Of a stretch of DNA of 64,000 nt, positions 1-7,163 are shown piece by piece. This stretch comes from Glaciecola flavus. GTDB lineage: Bacteria > Pseudomonadota > Gammaproteobacteria > Enterobacterales > Alteromonadaceae. Every line of letters starts with the position of its first letter. Position 1 is the stretch's first letter. The stretch covers positions 1 through 64,000 of the forward strand of contig NZ_JBHRSW010000021.1 of NCBI RefSeq assembly GCF_042646125.1. Reading direction: 5' to 3'. Position numbers and translations under genes: made by a program. The notes beneath the pieces were generated by a model, which was not told the DNA's origin, ran no database searches, and was given only the letters and a program-made list of their open reading frames with translations.

Positions 1-139
1 AGAGAGTAATAGATCAAGAATAGGGATCTGTGTCAAGAGAAAAGTTTAAAAAAAAGCAACATCACATCCAATCAGTTTGAAATCTTGAAAGTGGGTGCGG
101 AATGACAGTTAAACTGTGCTGAGTATTCGAGAGCTAGCA

Positions 140-418
140 TTACTTAATATTAATATTGCCAATTTCCAAATCCGCAAAAAGTTGCTCAACGTCTTTAGCT
201 GTCTTTCCATTACCCGATTCAAGTTCTTCAATAGCGGCGGCCGTCAAAGCGTTTGGCGCCTTAGCCTTAACCTCAAACGGTATACCCCCGTGGTTGATCA
301 CAGCTTTGGCAAATAGCTTTAGCGCCTGAGAGGTACTTAACCCCATGCCTTCACATACGTTAGTAAATGCCAACTTGGTATCGTGGTCTATACGGGTGCT
401 TAACATTTCAGTCTTCAT
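140..418 (-). CDS. RelB/DinJ-family antitoxin, no adjacent toxin
   Basis: A 92-residue protein resembling DinJ/RelB antitoxins, which bind DNA as a ribbon-helix-helix dimer and neutralise a RelE/YafQ-type mRNA interferase. The N-terminus (MLSTRIDHDTKLAF, then GLSTSQALKLFAKAV and GGIPFEV) matches the DinJ pattern. The ATG at 418 is chosen because AGGTGA lies just upstream; an in-frame codon further out has no such site. In a normal pair the toxin gene would follow immediately downstream (below position 140), but no start codon with a usable frame exists between there and position 1; the only ATGs give peptides of under ten codons. It is therefore either a solitary antitoxin, a decayed pair, or a pair with the toxin lost. 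Family call fairly sure; orphan status is seen directly, subject to the window edge. Confidence 0.8.
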   Translation of the reverse strand: MKTEMLSTRIDHDTKLAFTNVCEGMGLSTSQALKLFAKAVINHGGIPFEVKAKAPNALTAAAIEELESGNGKTAKDVEQLFADLEIGNINIK

Positions 419-714
419 AATGTCACCTAATGGCTGCATATGTAATACATTGTTGTACAAAGATTAACAAAAGGTACGTAACAAAGCAATCTACCGAACC
501 TCTACTACGTCTCTTGGTGTTGTGCTTACATAGCACAACACCAACCAACTACGTTACGGCCGGTAATTGCGACGATAATCTGGACGCGTATCTATATTTG
601 TTGTTTTAACTTTTGAATGCGCGCCAGATATCAATAAATGTTATATGCTTAGGCTATCTCGTTCTTATTAAATATCCAGTTGACATTGAATTACCCATCA
701 ATCAAGATGAGCGA
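419..714. other. Intergenic region between antitoxin and leader peptide
   Basis: About 300 bases with no credible gene. It holds the antitoxin's 5' region (minus strand), a perfect 12-bp inverted repeat at 514-544, a TGTTATATGC motif at 639-648 whose reverse complement recurs at 1399-1408 after the kinase gene, and a TTGACA hexamer at 680-685. That hexamer lacks a good -10 at the right distance, so the promoter of the attenuator transcript is not assigned. Confidence 0.5.
514..544. repeat. Perfect 12-bp inverted repeat
   Basis: Arms TTGGTGTTGTGC (514-525) and GCACAACACCAA (533-544) are exact reverse complements around a 7-base spacer. Neither strand has a T-tract after the stem, so it is not a standard intrinsic terminator. 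It lies about 100 bases upstream of the antitoxin start and could be an operator, a transcript hairpin or part of a mobile-element end. No function can be assigned. Confidence 0.6.
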
Positions 715-768
715 ATGAACACGAATTTTACGAAGCAGACAGCTCGAATTATCATCATCATTCCATAG
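715..768 (+). CDS. Ile-rich attenuator leader peptide
   Basis: A 17-codon ORF, MNTNFTKQTARIIIIIP, ending in TAG. Five consecutive isoleucine codons (ATT ATC ATC ATC ATT, 748-762) lie directly before the stop. Leader peptides with runs of the regulated amino acid are the hallmark of ribosome-mediated attenuation of the ilv and thr operons in gammaproteobacteria. The Ile run overlaps the first arm of a hairpin (759-764 with 768-773), and an antiterminator and terminator follow, which makes a chance ORF unlikely. The expected downstream gene would be ilvG/ilvB or thrA, yet the next gene is a small kinase-like protein. The initiation site has only a weak purine-rich stretch upstream (AAGATGAG). 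Confidence 0.75.
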   Translation: MNTNFTKQTARIIIIIP

Positions 769-834
769 GAATGGTGGGATTTGTGTTGTGTCAAGAATTT
801 ATCAAACCCGCCTTAGAGGCGGGTTTTCTGTTTC
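759..834 (+). promoter_or_regulatory. Transcription attenuator with terminator (ilv/thr type)
   Basis: Three competing helices can be drawn. Pause hairpin: CATTCC 759-764 with GGAATG 768-773. Antiterminator: GGTGGG-A-TTT 773-782 with AAACCCGCC 804-812 (one G-U pair, one bulge). Terminator: AAACCCGCC 804-812 with GGCGGGTTT 818-826, loop TTAGA, followed by a T-rich run. A ribosome stalled on the Ile codons (748-762) covers the first arm, freeing 773-782 to pair with 804-812 and allow readthrough. A ribosome reaching the stop at 766-768 would favour termination. This is the textbook logic of amino-acid attenuators; the assignment to Ile rests on the codon run. The regulated gene by position is the kinase-like ORF at 871. 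Confidence 0.75.
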
Positions 835-870
835 TGCCTTTAGGGTTCAACCCTAGTTGGAGGAACTAGA

Positions 871-1395
871 ATGAAAAAAGTAGCGGTATTCGGTAAGCCC
901 GCTAACGGTAAATCCACTTTAAGTAAAAAATTGGCCTCAGCTACAGGTATAAAATTGTATGCCTTGGATTCAATTTTATATAAACCAAATGGAGAAGAGG
1001 TTACCCGAAAGAGCTACGAAGAAGCCCATGAGAGCATTCTTTCCTCCGAAGAATGGATCATTGAGGGTTTCGGTCCAATGAACTCATTAGATTCATTTAA
1101 CAAGCGCCTAGAAGAAGCTGATACATTGATTTATATAGAATTACCGTATTTTGTCACTTATTGGTTAGTGACAAAGCGGTTTCTAAAAGGGCTATTTATA
1201 AAGCCAGAAGGCTGGCCTGACGGAAGCTCGGTATTAAAGGGAACACTGGAAAGCTATAAAGTGTTGAAACTATGCCCGCAGTTTTGGAATGATGGATTCT
1301 TACAGAGGTTAGAGAAATTATCGGAAGGCAAGTCACTACATGTCATTCGCTCAGTTTCTGAGTTAAATAGCTTTGTAGAGAAAAATGTGCAATAA
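871..1395 (+). CDS. Small P-loop kinase-like protein (adenylate-kinase-like/FlaR-type)
   Basis: A 174-residue cytoplasmic protein with an N-terminal Walker A motif (GKPANGKST, residues 8-16) and the pattern EEWIIEGFGP plus ADTLIYIELP typical of the small adenylate-kinase-like proteins often annotated as topology modulation or FlaR-like ATPases. The substrate of this group is poorly known. The ATG follows a strong GGAGGA site, and a TAGGG/CCCTA hairpin (841-855) lies just upstream of it. It directly follows an Ile attenuator, so its transcription may depend on charged tRNA-Ile, or it may have been inserted behind an attenuator that lost its operon. No partner gene is nearby: the next gene is convergent. 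Family call likely; cellular role unknown. Confidence 0.65.
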   Translation: MKKVAVFGKPANGKSTLSKKLASATGIKLYALDSILYKPNGEEVTRKSYEEAHESILSSEEWIIEGFGPMNSLDSFNKRLEEADTLIYIELPYFVTYWLVTKRFLKGLFIKPEGWPDGSSVLKGTLESYKVLKLCPQFWNDGFLQRLEKLSEGKSLHVIRSVSELNSFVEKNVQ

Positions 1396-1578
1396 ATCGC
1401 ATATAACAAGTATTAAAAAAGGAAAAGCACAGTCACTTAAAGCGTGACGTCTGAAAAGCCCTCTTAATTCGGGTGCGAGTTTCTGTTTTGTAGAAAATGG
1501 CGTAACTTGGCGCTTTAGCCTTAAGCGGATAGGCGTGTGATACTCGTAGTGAGTAAAACCACGCCGTTTATGATTGCA

Positions 1579-1612
1579 GCGTGACTACGCTCTCTTTCTG
1601 TCACGCTTTTTT
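1579..1612 (+). terminator. Intrinsic terminator after kinase gene
   Basis: GCGTGAC (1579-1585) and GTCACGC (1600-1606) form a 7-bp stem with a 14-base loop followed by six Ts (1607-1612). It reads on the plus strand and overlaps the 3' end of the convergent CpxP/Spy-like gene. Stem length is modest and the loop large, so this is a probable rather than certain terminator. Confidence 0.5.
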
Positions 1613-2328
1613 GATTTCAATGAATCAAGTTTTGCGAGTTGTTCTTCGTCTAATAGCTGTCTAAAAGCAAAGCGACTTTGTAGTTTGATTAACTGTATTG
1701 AGTTTGATGTGGCTGTAAAGTCGTTTTGTAAGCTTAACCAAGCTTCTTCATCAAATTCACTTGCCATAAGCAGCGCCAACTCAGCAGACTTATGCGCAGC
1801 TACCTCGTCTTTGAAGGCTAAAAGCGAGTTTTTCTGCGTTGTCATTATGCCTTTGTACGCGCCTATCTGCTCTGTGGATAATTTAAGCTTTTTCGCTAGT
1901 TTGCGTTTTTTCGCTTTTGCATATTTTTTGGATTTAGTGTTTTCAGCTTTGGATGTTAACTTAGCTCTTTGTGCTTCGTCTAACAACTGAAATGCTTGAT
2001 GTTTTGCTTTTGCCAAATTTAACGAGGGTTGCAAGCGAGCATCTGATTGCGCGCTGACGATATCTTTAGCTAACGCTTCATCCCAGCTATCTAGTGCAAA
2101 TAAGCTCTCCAATTGCGTTTTTATTTCTGACTTTTCAGCAGAATAAATACTATTATCTTCGCGCACGGTTTGCATTATTTCGCGGATAGCTTGTTTTTGT
2201 TCAAGGCTTAAATCGAGTTGTCTAAAAAGAGGAAATTTAGCTTTGTCACTTTGTGGCATTGCGCTTGCGCCGAGGCTTGTAAAAAGTGCAGAGCTTAACA
2301 TAGCGGTAAGTAGTAACTTTTTCATCAT
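1585..2328 (-). CDS. CpxP/Spy-family periplasmic chaperone, tandem-duplicated
   Basis: A 247-residue exported protein with a signal peptide (MMKKLLLTAMLSSALFTSLG, cleavage after ASA). It contains two Spy-like units. Unit 1 runs from LSLEQKQAIREIMQ to FQLLDEAQRAKL (about residues 40-125). Unit 2, after a lysine-rich linker, runs from LSTEQIGAYKGIMT to FRQLLDEEQLAKL (about 150-240). CpxP and Spy are about 160 residues with a single unit and act as cradle-shaped dimers that bind unfolded proteins; CpxP also inhibits CpxA. The gene is divergent from cpxR-cpxA with a CpxR box between, as expected for a Cpx target and modulator. Two adjacent ATGs (2328, 2325) follow AGGTGA; the second has better spacing. 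CpxP versus Spy identity is not decided. Confidence 0.8.
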   Translation of the reverse strand: MMKKLLLTAMLSSALFTSLGASAMPQSDKAKFPLFRQLDLSLEQKQAIREIMQTVREDNSIYSAEKSEIKTQLESLFALDSWDEALAKDIVSAQSDARLQPSLNLAKAKHQAFQLLDEAQRAKLTSKAENTKSKKYAKAKKRKLAKKLKLSTEQIGAYKGIMTTQKNSLLAFKDEVAAHKSAELALLMASEFDEEAWLSLQNDFTATSNSIQLIKLQSRFAFRQLLDEEQLAKLDSLKSKKRDRKRA

Positions 2329-2440
2329 TCACCTATTTTGTTTGAGATTGGACACTCCTTGAGCCTATTACAGAAAAGTTCAACAGCCTCTAGGTGACTA
2401 TTATTGTAGACATTTGTATGCAAAGTAACGCCAAGAAAGT

Positions 2441-2456
2441 GTAAATATTGCGTAAA
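2441..2456. promoter_or_regulatory. CpxR-binding box
   Basis: Two GTAAA pentamers in direct orientation (2441-2445 and 2452-2456) separated by six bases match the CpxR consensus GTAAA-N4-8-GTAAA. It lies between the divergent CpxP/Spy-like gene and cpxRA, so it could drive feedback on both. Pattern seen directly; function inferred from the Cpx regulon. Confidence 0.65.
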
Positions 2457-2532
2457 GATTGTACTGACAAATAAGGTGTTTTTGATAATCTTGAGCTTTG
2501 ATTAATTGACCCTGACGGGCAAGAGTTTAGTT

Positions 2533-3219
2533 TTGCACAAAATACTCATTGTAGACGACGATAGAGAACTCGGTAGTTTATTAGCGGAATATTTGCAACA
2601 ACAAGGCTTTTTGAGTCATGTTTGTAATGATCCACTGCATGGCTTACAAACGTTGAAAGAACAGTCATTTGATATATTGTTACTTGATGTCATGATGCCT
2701 AAGATGGATGGTTTTGCGACGCTGGCTGAACTGAGGAAATTTTCAAAAGTGCCGGTAATCATGCTGACTGCAAGGGGGGATGATTACGATAAAATACTCG
2801 GATTAGAGTTAGGAGCAGACGATTACCTAGCCAAGCCATTTAATCACAGAGAACTTGTGGCTAGAGTGAAGGCTTTGATACGTCGGCTTGATCCAAATGG
2901 CATATTAGCCAACAGTGATACGCTAGAGATTCAGGGCTTGCATATTGATCTTAGCAAACAACAAATTCAAGTGGGGGATGCTCTAGTTGATATTACTGGG
3001 ACAGAATTTCAGCTAGCCGTATTTTTAGCTAAAAATGCTGGCAGGTTGCAATCAAAACAGGTGCTGAGTGAACAGGTTCTCAACAGAAAACTGAGTGCAT
3101 ATGATCGCAGTTTGGACATGCATGTAAGTAATCTTCGCAAAAAAATCGCTGAACACAATATTCACGACGCCATCAAAACGGTGCGGGGCAAGGGCTATCT
3201 AATGATAGCTGACAGTTGA
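2533..3219 (+). CDS. cpxR: Response regulator CpxR-like
   Basis: OmpR/PhoB-class transcriptional regulator: receiver domain with acidic pocket D8-D10, phospho-acceptor D52 (LLLDVMMP), T79 and K101, then a C-terminal winged helix (about 130-228, ending in RGKGYLM). The start is taken as TTG at 2533, giving MHKILIVDDD, which aligns with CpxR and RstA N-termini; an in-frame TTG at 2506 would add nine residues. No ATG exists near this point. The sensor kinase follows seven bases after the stop, forming an operon. The divergent CpxP/Spy-like gene and the CpxR box identify it as Cpx rather than another OmpR-family pair, though this rests on context. Confidence 0.85.
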   Translation: MHKILIVDDDRELGSLLAEYLQQQGFLSHVCNDPLHGLQTLKEQSFDILLLDVMMPKMDGFATLAELRKFSKVPVIMLTARGDDYDKILGLELGADDYLAKPFNHRELVARVKALIRRLDPNGILANSDTLEIQGLHIDLSKQQIQVGDALVDITGTEFQLAVFLAKNAGRLQSKQVLSEQVLNRKLSAYDRSLDMHVSNLRKKIAEHNIHDAIKTVRGKGYLMIADS

Positions 3220-3226
3220 GCAAAAC

Positions 3227-4669
3227 ATGCAATTTATTAAAAAACTCAATCCTGCCAATAGTTTATTTGGGAAAATTTTCATTTGGTTCTGGATCACCGT
3301 AGTTAGCATGCTGTTAGGCGCTTTCTTTATTTCGAGCTGGATAAACAGCACTAGTACTCAAGTAAGCGCAGTAGGGGACACTCAAAACCCTAGGCATACT
3401 CAATTTATTTCTAAATTGAATCGGCATATAGATAATGGCGTGCCAATGCATCGAGCATTCAAGAGAATGACAGCCAATGGGCGTCCATTGGCAATTGCTG
3501 TGAATTCGAGTACTGGGCAAGTGCACCTTAGCTTCCCATTACCGATGTTGAACAAACCAATGAGAGACTATCGTGACTTTTTCAAGGAGATGGTTGGTTC
3601 CGAGCAAGTTGTAGTCATTAAAACACATAATATGGAATTTTTTGGTCCGTATCGATTGGCTGGAGACGCGGATCAGTACGCCATTTATTTAGGACGCTTG
3701 TTAAGGCGGCATGAACGGGGGCAATACAGTGCGTTTGCAGGCTTAAGTCTGATGTTGGTCTTAGGTACGGGGCTGTGCCTATTTTTAGCTTGGAGGTTGA
3801 GCAAGCCAATCAATCAGCTGCGAGTGACAACGCAAAAAATCCGAGAAGGCGATTTCACTTACAGGATGACGAACTGTGATGGGCGCCAAGACGAAGTTGG
3901 TGCCTTAGCAAGGGATTTTAATGCGATGACAGAAAGGCTAACGGCTAGTCTTGTACAACAGCAAAACTTGTTGGCGAACGTGTCGCATGAATTACGCACA
4001 CCCCTTACCCGTCTGCAATTATCGGTCGCGATGTTGTATGAAAAGCTTGGCGACAAGGACAGTGATCTTCAGCGGATAGAAAAAGAAGTTATGCAGATGG
4101 ATAAACTGATTGGCGACGTGCTAAGCGTCACAAGAATGGATTTACAAAGTCAAGGTCAACTGAATATTGTGTTTGAGCCAATGTGTGTTAAACAGTTTAT
4201 TGAACGCTGTATGGAAGGACTAAACTTTGAAGCTGAAGCCCTCGGTATTGATTTACGGCTGACGATTGAATCCTCAGCTACGCTAGATATTAATTTTGAT
4301 TCTTTGAAAAGTGCTATTGAAAACATTACGCGCAACGCTTTACGATATGCGCGTTCGCAAGTGACTATCAAAATTTCAGACGAACCCAATAACACGGTAT
4401 TGATAGTCATAGGCGATGATGGACCGGGTTTACAGGGAGGGGCATTTGAAAATATGATACAAGCTTTTTATTATGTGGATAAAGCATCTGCTTCCAAACA
4501 TACTAGCACGGGGCTTGGCTTGACCATTGCAAATGCCGCAGTAAAACTAAATAAAGGCAGGTTGTTTGAAATTAATAATACAGAGCCCGACTTTGCGCTG
4601 CGCGGCTTGCACCTTGCTATCGAACTCCCCAATGCAAACGAATCAATATCTCGCAACCAAGGTGAATAA
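3227..4669 (+). CDS. cpxA: Sensor histidine kinase CpxA-like
   Basis: 480-residue inner-membrane kinase partner of the preceding regulator. TM1 is at about residues 15-37, a periplasmic sensor domain follows to about 165, TM2 is about 170-190, then HAMP (KPINQLRVTT..., 195-245), the dimerisation helix with phospho-acceptor H254 in NVSHELRTPLTRLQ, and the ATPase domain with N-box ENITRNALRYA, G1 GDDGPGLQ and G2 TGLGLTIA. In Cpx systems the kinase senses misfolded envelope proteins and is held inactive by CpxP; the divergent CpxP/Spy-like gene supports that. The following hydrolase gene starts five bases after the stop and may be co-transcribed. Confidence 0.85.
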   Translation: MQFIKKLNPANSLFGKIFIWFWITVVSMLLGAFFISSWINSTSTQVSAVGDTQNPRHTQFISKLNRHIDNGVPMHRAFKRMTANGRPLAIAVNSSTGQVHLSFPLPMLNKPMRDYRDFFKEMVGSEQVVVIKTHNMEFFGPYRLAGDADQYAIYLGRLLRRHERGQYSAFAGLSLMLVLGTGLCLFLAWRLSKPINQLRVTTQKIREGDFTYRMTNCDGRQDEVGALARDFNAMTERLTASLVQQQNLLANVSHELRTPLTRLQLSVAMLYEKLGDKDSDLQRIEKEVMQMDKLIGDVLSVTRMDLQSQGQLNIVFEPMCVKQFIERCMEGLNFEAEALGIDLRLTIESSATLDINFDSLKSAIENITRNALRYARSQVTIKISDEPNNTVLIVIGDDGPGLQGGAFENMIQAFYYVDKASASKHTSTGLGLTIANAAVKLNKGRLFEINNTEPDFALRGLHLAIELPNANESISRNQGE

Positions 4670-4674
4670 GCCAT

Positions 4675-5652
4675 TTGACCTTTTACAGCTCTGAATCCCA
4701 ATTAAAAGAAACGTATTGGAAGACCTACATTCCTTACGTTGAAAACCAGATGACAGAGGGCAATTTAGCTTTGTCCTCGGGTATTTCGCTAAAATACAGA
4801 TACCATCTTCCACAAAGTGCAAAGGCTATTATCTTAGTGCTTCCTGGTCGTGCAGAGTCGACTGTAAAGTACGCGGAATTGCTTTTTGAACTTTATCAAA
4901 ATGACTACGCTGTTGTTATATACGACCATAGGGGGCAGGGAGAGTCGACTCGACAATGCCCAAATCCGCAAATGGGCTATGTCAGTGATTTTGAGTATTA
5001 TGTGCAGGACGCGTGTGCCGTTGTAGACAAGGTACTGCTGCCCCAAAATTTACAAAATTTACCCGTGCTACTTCTGGCACATTCGATGGGGGCGGCGATT
5101 GCTACCAAGTTGCTGACGCTTCGCTCAAAAGTGTTTACGGCGGCTGCTTTACTTGCTCCCATGTATGGCATAAAAGCGCCAATACCTAAAAGTGTTGCGC
5201 GTATTGTCAATAGACTGCTTTTACTGAAGCAGCAAATATTGGGAAGGGACGCTAGCTATTTTATTGGGCAGCGTGATTATCAGCCTAAGCCATTTGCAGA
5301 CAACCATTTAACGTCTTCTCAAGTACGCTATGCTTGTTTTGTGGAGACGCATTCGTCAAGACCAGCATTACAGCTCGGCGGCGTTACTGTTACTTGGCTA
5401 CAGAGCGCGATGCGTTATATGCACTCACTTAAAAATCACGTTTCTTCAATATCGACACCGTGTGCTCTATTTGTTGCAGGGAGGGATCGTGTTGTAGAAG
5501 AAAGGGCTATTAAAGAGATAGCTGGGAGCATCCGTTCTTCTTCTGTACACAATATCAATGACGCGCAACATGAAATTCTCTTTGAACGGGATCCCTTGAG
5601 AAAAGAAGCATTAAATGTTATTTACAATTTTTTTGAACACCATATTTGTTAG
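4675..5652 (+). CDS. Alpha/beta hydrolase, lysophospholipase PldB-like
   Basis: 325-residue serine hydrolase of the monoglyceride lipase/lysophospholipase type. The nucleophile elbow is AHSMG (S137); a candidate acid is in FVAGRDRVV and a candidate histidine in NDAQHEILFERD, and HRGQGES is typical of the fold. PldB-type enzymes remove the remaining acyl chain from lysophospholipids at the inner membrane. The start is TTG at 4675 because AAGGTGA lies nine bases upstream and no in-frame ATG lies before residue 26, well inside the conserved region. It follows cpxA by five bases and so may join the envelope-stress transcript. Its TAG stop lies in a 19-base stretch resembling a MITE end found at 28082. 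Substrate not certain. Confidence 0.75.
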   Translation: MTFYSSESQLKETYWKTYIPYVENQMTEGNLALSSGISLKYRYHLPQSAKAIILVLPGRAESTVKYAELLFELYQNDYAVVIYDHRGQGESTRQCPNPQMGYVSDFEYYVQDACAVVDKVLLPQNLQNLPVLLLAHSMGAAIATKLLTLRSKVFTAAALLAPMYGIKAPIPKSVARIVNRLLLLKQQILGRDASYFIGQRDYQPKPFADNHLTSSQVRYACFVETHSSRPALQLGGVTVTWLQSAMRYMHSLKNHVSSISTPCALFVAGRDRVVEERAIKEIAGSIRSSSVHNINDAQHEILFERDPLRKEALNVIYNFFEHHIC

Positions 5653-5668
5653 GGGCTGTTGAGCTTTG
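5650..5668 (+). repeat. 19-base segment resembling MITE terminal repeat
   Basis: TAGGGGCTGTTGAGCTTTG matches 17 of 19 bases of the left end of the element at 28082. It spans the pldB-like stop and the trmL TTG start, so coding constraint or chance could explain it. Reported as similarity only. Confidence 0.25.
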
Positions 5669-6130
5669 TTAGACATCGTACTGTATCAACCCGAAATACC
5701 GCCAAATACCGGAAACATCGTTCGATTGTGCGCTAATGCCGGATATTCATTGCATCTCATTGAGCCTTTAGGCTTTGATTTAGATGAAAAAAAAGTAAGA
5801 AGAGCGGGATTAGATTATCACGAGCTTACTCGTGTCAAACGCCATGCGAGTTTAGAGGACTATTTGTTATCAGAATCGCCGAAGCGTGTTTTTGCCTGCA
5901 CCACTAAAGGTAAAAGATTTCATTCTAGCGTGAATTACATGGTTGGTGATGCACTACTTTTTGGACCAGAAACCAGAGGATTGCCAGAGGATGTAATTTA
6001 TGGCCTTCCAGAAGAGTGTCGAGTGCGAATTCCGATGGTTGCGAATAGCCGCAGTATGAATTTGTCAAATTCTGTTGCCGTTTTTGTTTACGAGAGCTGG
6101 AGACAATTATCGTATGAAGGCGGTTTATGA
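5666..6130 (+). CDS. trmL: tRNA (cytidine(34)-2'-O)-methyltransferase TrmL
   Basis: 154-residue SPOUT-class methyltransferase that 2'-O-methylates the wobble base of tRNA-Leu isoacceptors using SAM. Family signatures are IPPNTGN near the N-terminus, RRAGLDYHEL, FGPETRGLPEDV and SRSMNLSNSVAVFVYE, which forms the trefoil-knot SAM site. Length equals the E. coli protein (157). Start is TTG at 5666 with MLDIVLYQPEIPPNTGN aligning to homologues. It lies 13 bases after the hydrolase gene and is convergent with gpsA, with a short gap and no clear terminator. Confidence 0.92.
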   Translation: MLDIVLYQPEIPPNTGNIVRLCANAGYSLHLIEPLGFDLDEKKVRRAGLDYHELTRVKRHASLEDYLLSESPKRVFACTTKGKRFHSSVNYMVGDALLFGPETRGLPEDVIYGLPEECRVRIPMVANSRSMNLSNSVAVFVYESWRQLSYEGGL

Positions 6131-6147
6131 TAATGTATTAAAGTTCA

Positions 6148-7143
6148 TTATTCGCTTTTTTGCTCTCTACTCAGTAGAGAGAGGGCAGCCTCTTTGGCTG
6201 ATTTGCCTTCGTACAATACGGCATAAATTTGATCACAAATTGGCATTTCGACTTGTTGACGCGCTGACAGGATCTTAACTTCCTCGGTGTTTCGGTAACC
6301 CTCAACCACTTGGCCAATACCTTCTATAGCTTGTTGCACAGACTGCCCTTGCCCCAAAGCCAAGCCAAACCGGCGATTTCTGCTTTGATTGTCGGTACAG
6401 GTAAGAACCAAATCACCCAGCCCAGACATTCCCATAAAAGACTCTTGGCTTGCGCCCAGTGAAACACCAAGCCTTGTGAGTTCAGCCAATCCTCTAGTAA
6501 TTAGCGCGGTTCTCGCATTTGCGCCAAAACCTAAACCATCACTAAGTCCAGCACCGATAGCAATCACATTTTTTACCGCTCCCCCCAGTTGCACACCAAC
6601 AAGGTCATCATTGAGATAGACCCTAAATCCCTTTGGATTGTGTAACATACTAGAAAAGCGCTGAGATAGGTTGTGGTCAAGACTTGATAAGCTTATCGCT
6701 GTTGGTAGCCCTGCCGCCATCTCTTTAGCAAATGTGGGTCCGGACAAAACAGCTTTAGGCACAGTTGTGCCGAGTATTTCCTCAAAGACCTCATGCAGCA
6801 AGCGCCCAGTTTTTGGCTCTAAGCCTTTGCTAGCCCAAATGACTTTATGTTGTGTCGTAATATAGGGTTTGAGCTGTAACAGTACATCGCGAAACGCATG
6901 GCTTGGCACAACAATGAGTATGTATTCACTAGTCGATAGACTTTGTTCGATTGAGTCGGTAGGGGTAAGTGCTGAGGGAAATACAAAGTCAGGTAGATAG
7001 TGTTTATTGCATCGATGTTCAAGCATACTCGATACTAAGGAGGGGTCTCTACCCCATAATAAGGTATTTACCCCATTTCTTGCCAAACAAAATGCCAGTG
7101 CAGTCCCATAAGAGCCTGCACCAATCACGCTAACCGAAGACAT
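6148..7143 (-). CDS. gpsA: Glycerol-3-phosphate dehydrogenase [NAD(P)+]
   Basis: 331 residues. Reduces dihydroxyacetone phosphate to sn-glycerol 3-phosphate, the backbone for phospholipids. The dinucleotide-binding motif GAGSYGTALA is at the N-terminus, with VPSHAFRDVL, the LSGPTFAKEMA signature and the catalytic lysine in GAVKNVIAIGAG. It is the last gene of the minus-strand run yibN-grxC-secB-gpsA, the same order as in E. coli. A CTCTCTAC/GTAGAGAG inverted repeat lies within the last codons but has no T-tract on the coding strand. Confidence 0.95.
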   Translation of the reverse strand: MSSVSVIGAGSYGTALAFCLARNGVNTLLWGRDPSLVSSMLEHRCNKHYLPDFVFPSALTPTDSIEQSLSTSEYILIVVPSHAFRDVLLQLKPYITTQHKVIWASKGLEPKTGRLLHEVFEEILGTTVPKAVLSGPTFAKEMAAGLPTAISLSSLDHNLSQRFSSMLHNPKGFRVYLNDDLVGVQLGGAVKNVIAIGAGLSDGLGFGANARTALITRGLAELTRLGVSLGASQESFMGMSGLGDLVLTCTDNQSRNRRFGLALGQGQSVQQAIEGIGQVVEGYRNTEEVKILSARQQVEMPICDQIYAVLYEGKSAKEAALSLLSREQKSE

Positions 7144-7163
7144 AGTATTCGCAGAATTAACGA

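Noticed and set aside
1..139. Toxin gene partner for the DinJ-like antitoxin
   Set aside because: Reading the minus strand below 140 shows only ATGs followed quickly by stops.
116..316. Plus-strand ORF opposite the antitoxin
   Set aside because: Antisense to a recognisable DinJ-like gene and no domain signature.
680..708. Sigma-70 promoter from TTGACA at 680
   Set aside because: No acceptable -10 at 16-18 bases (CAAGAT at 703), and it would start transcription at the leader ATG itself.
460..1410. Integron gene-cassette (attC) around the antitoxin and kinase genes
   Set aside because: Short complementary pieces (CGTAAC/GTTACG, TGTTATATGC/GCATATAACA) exist, but they do not match the RYYYAAC/GTTRRRY core sites and the spacing is wrong; no integrase is present.
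6155..6185. Terminator between trmL and gpsA
   Set aside because: CTCTCTAC/GTAGAGAG is a good stem but lies within the gpsA coding end, and the T-run precedes rather than follows it.
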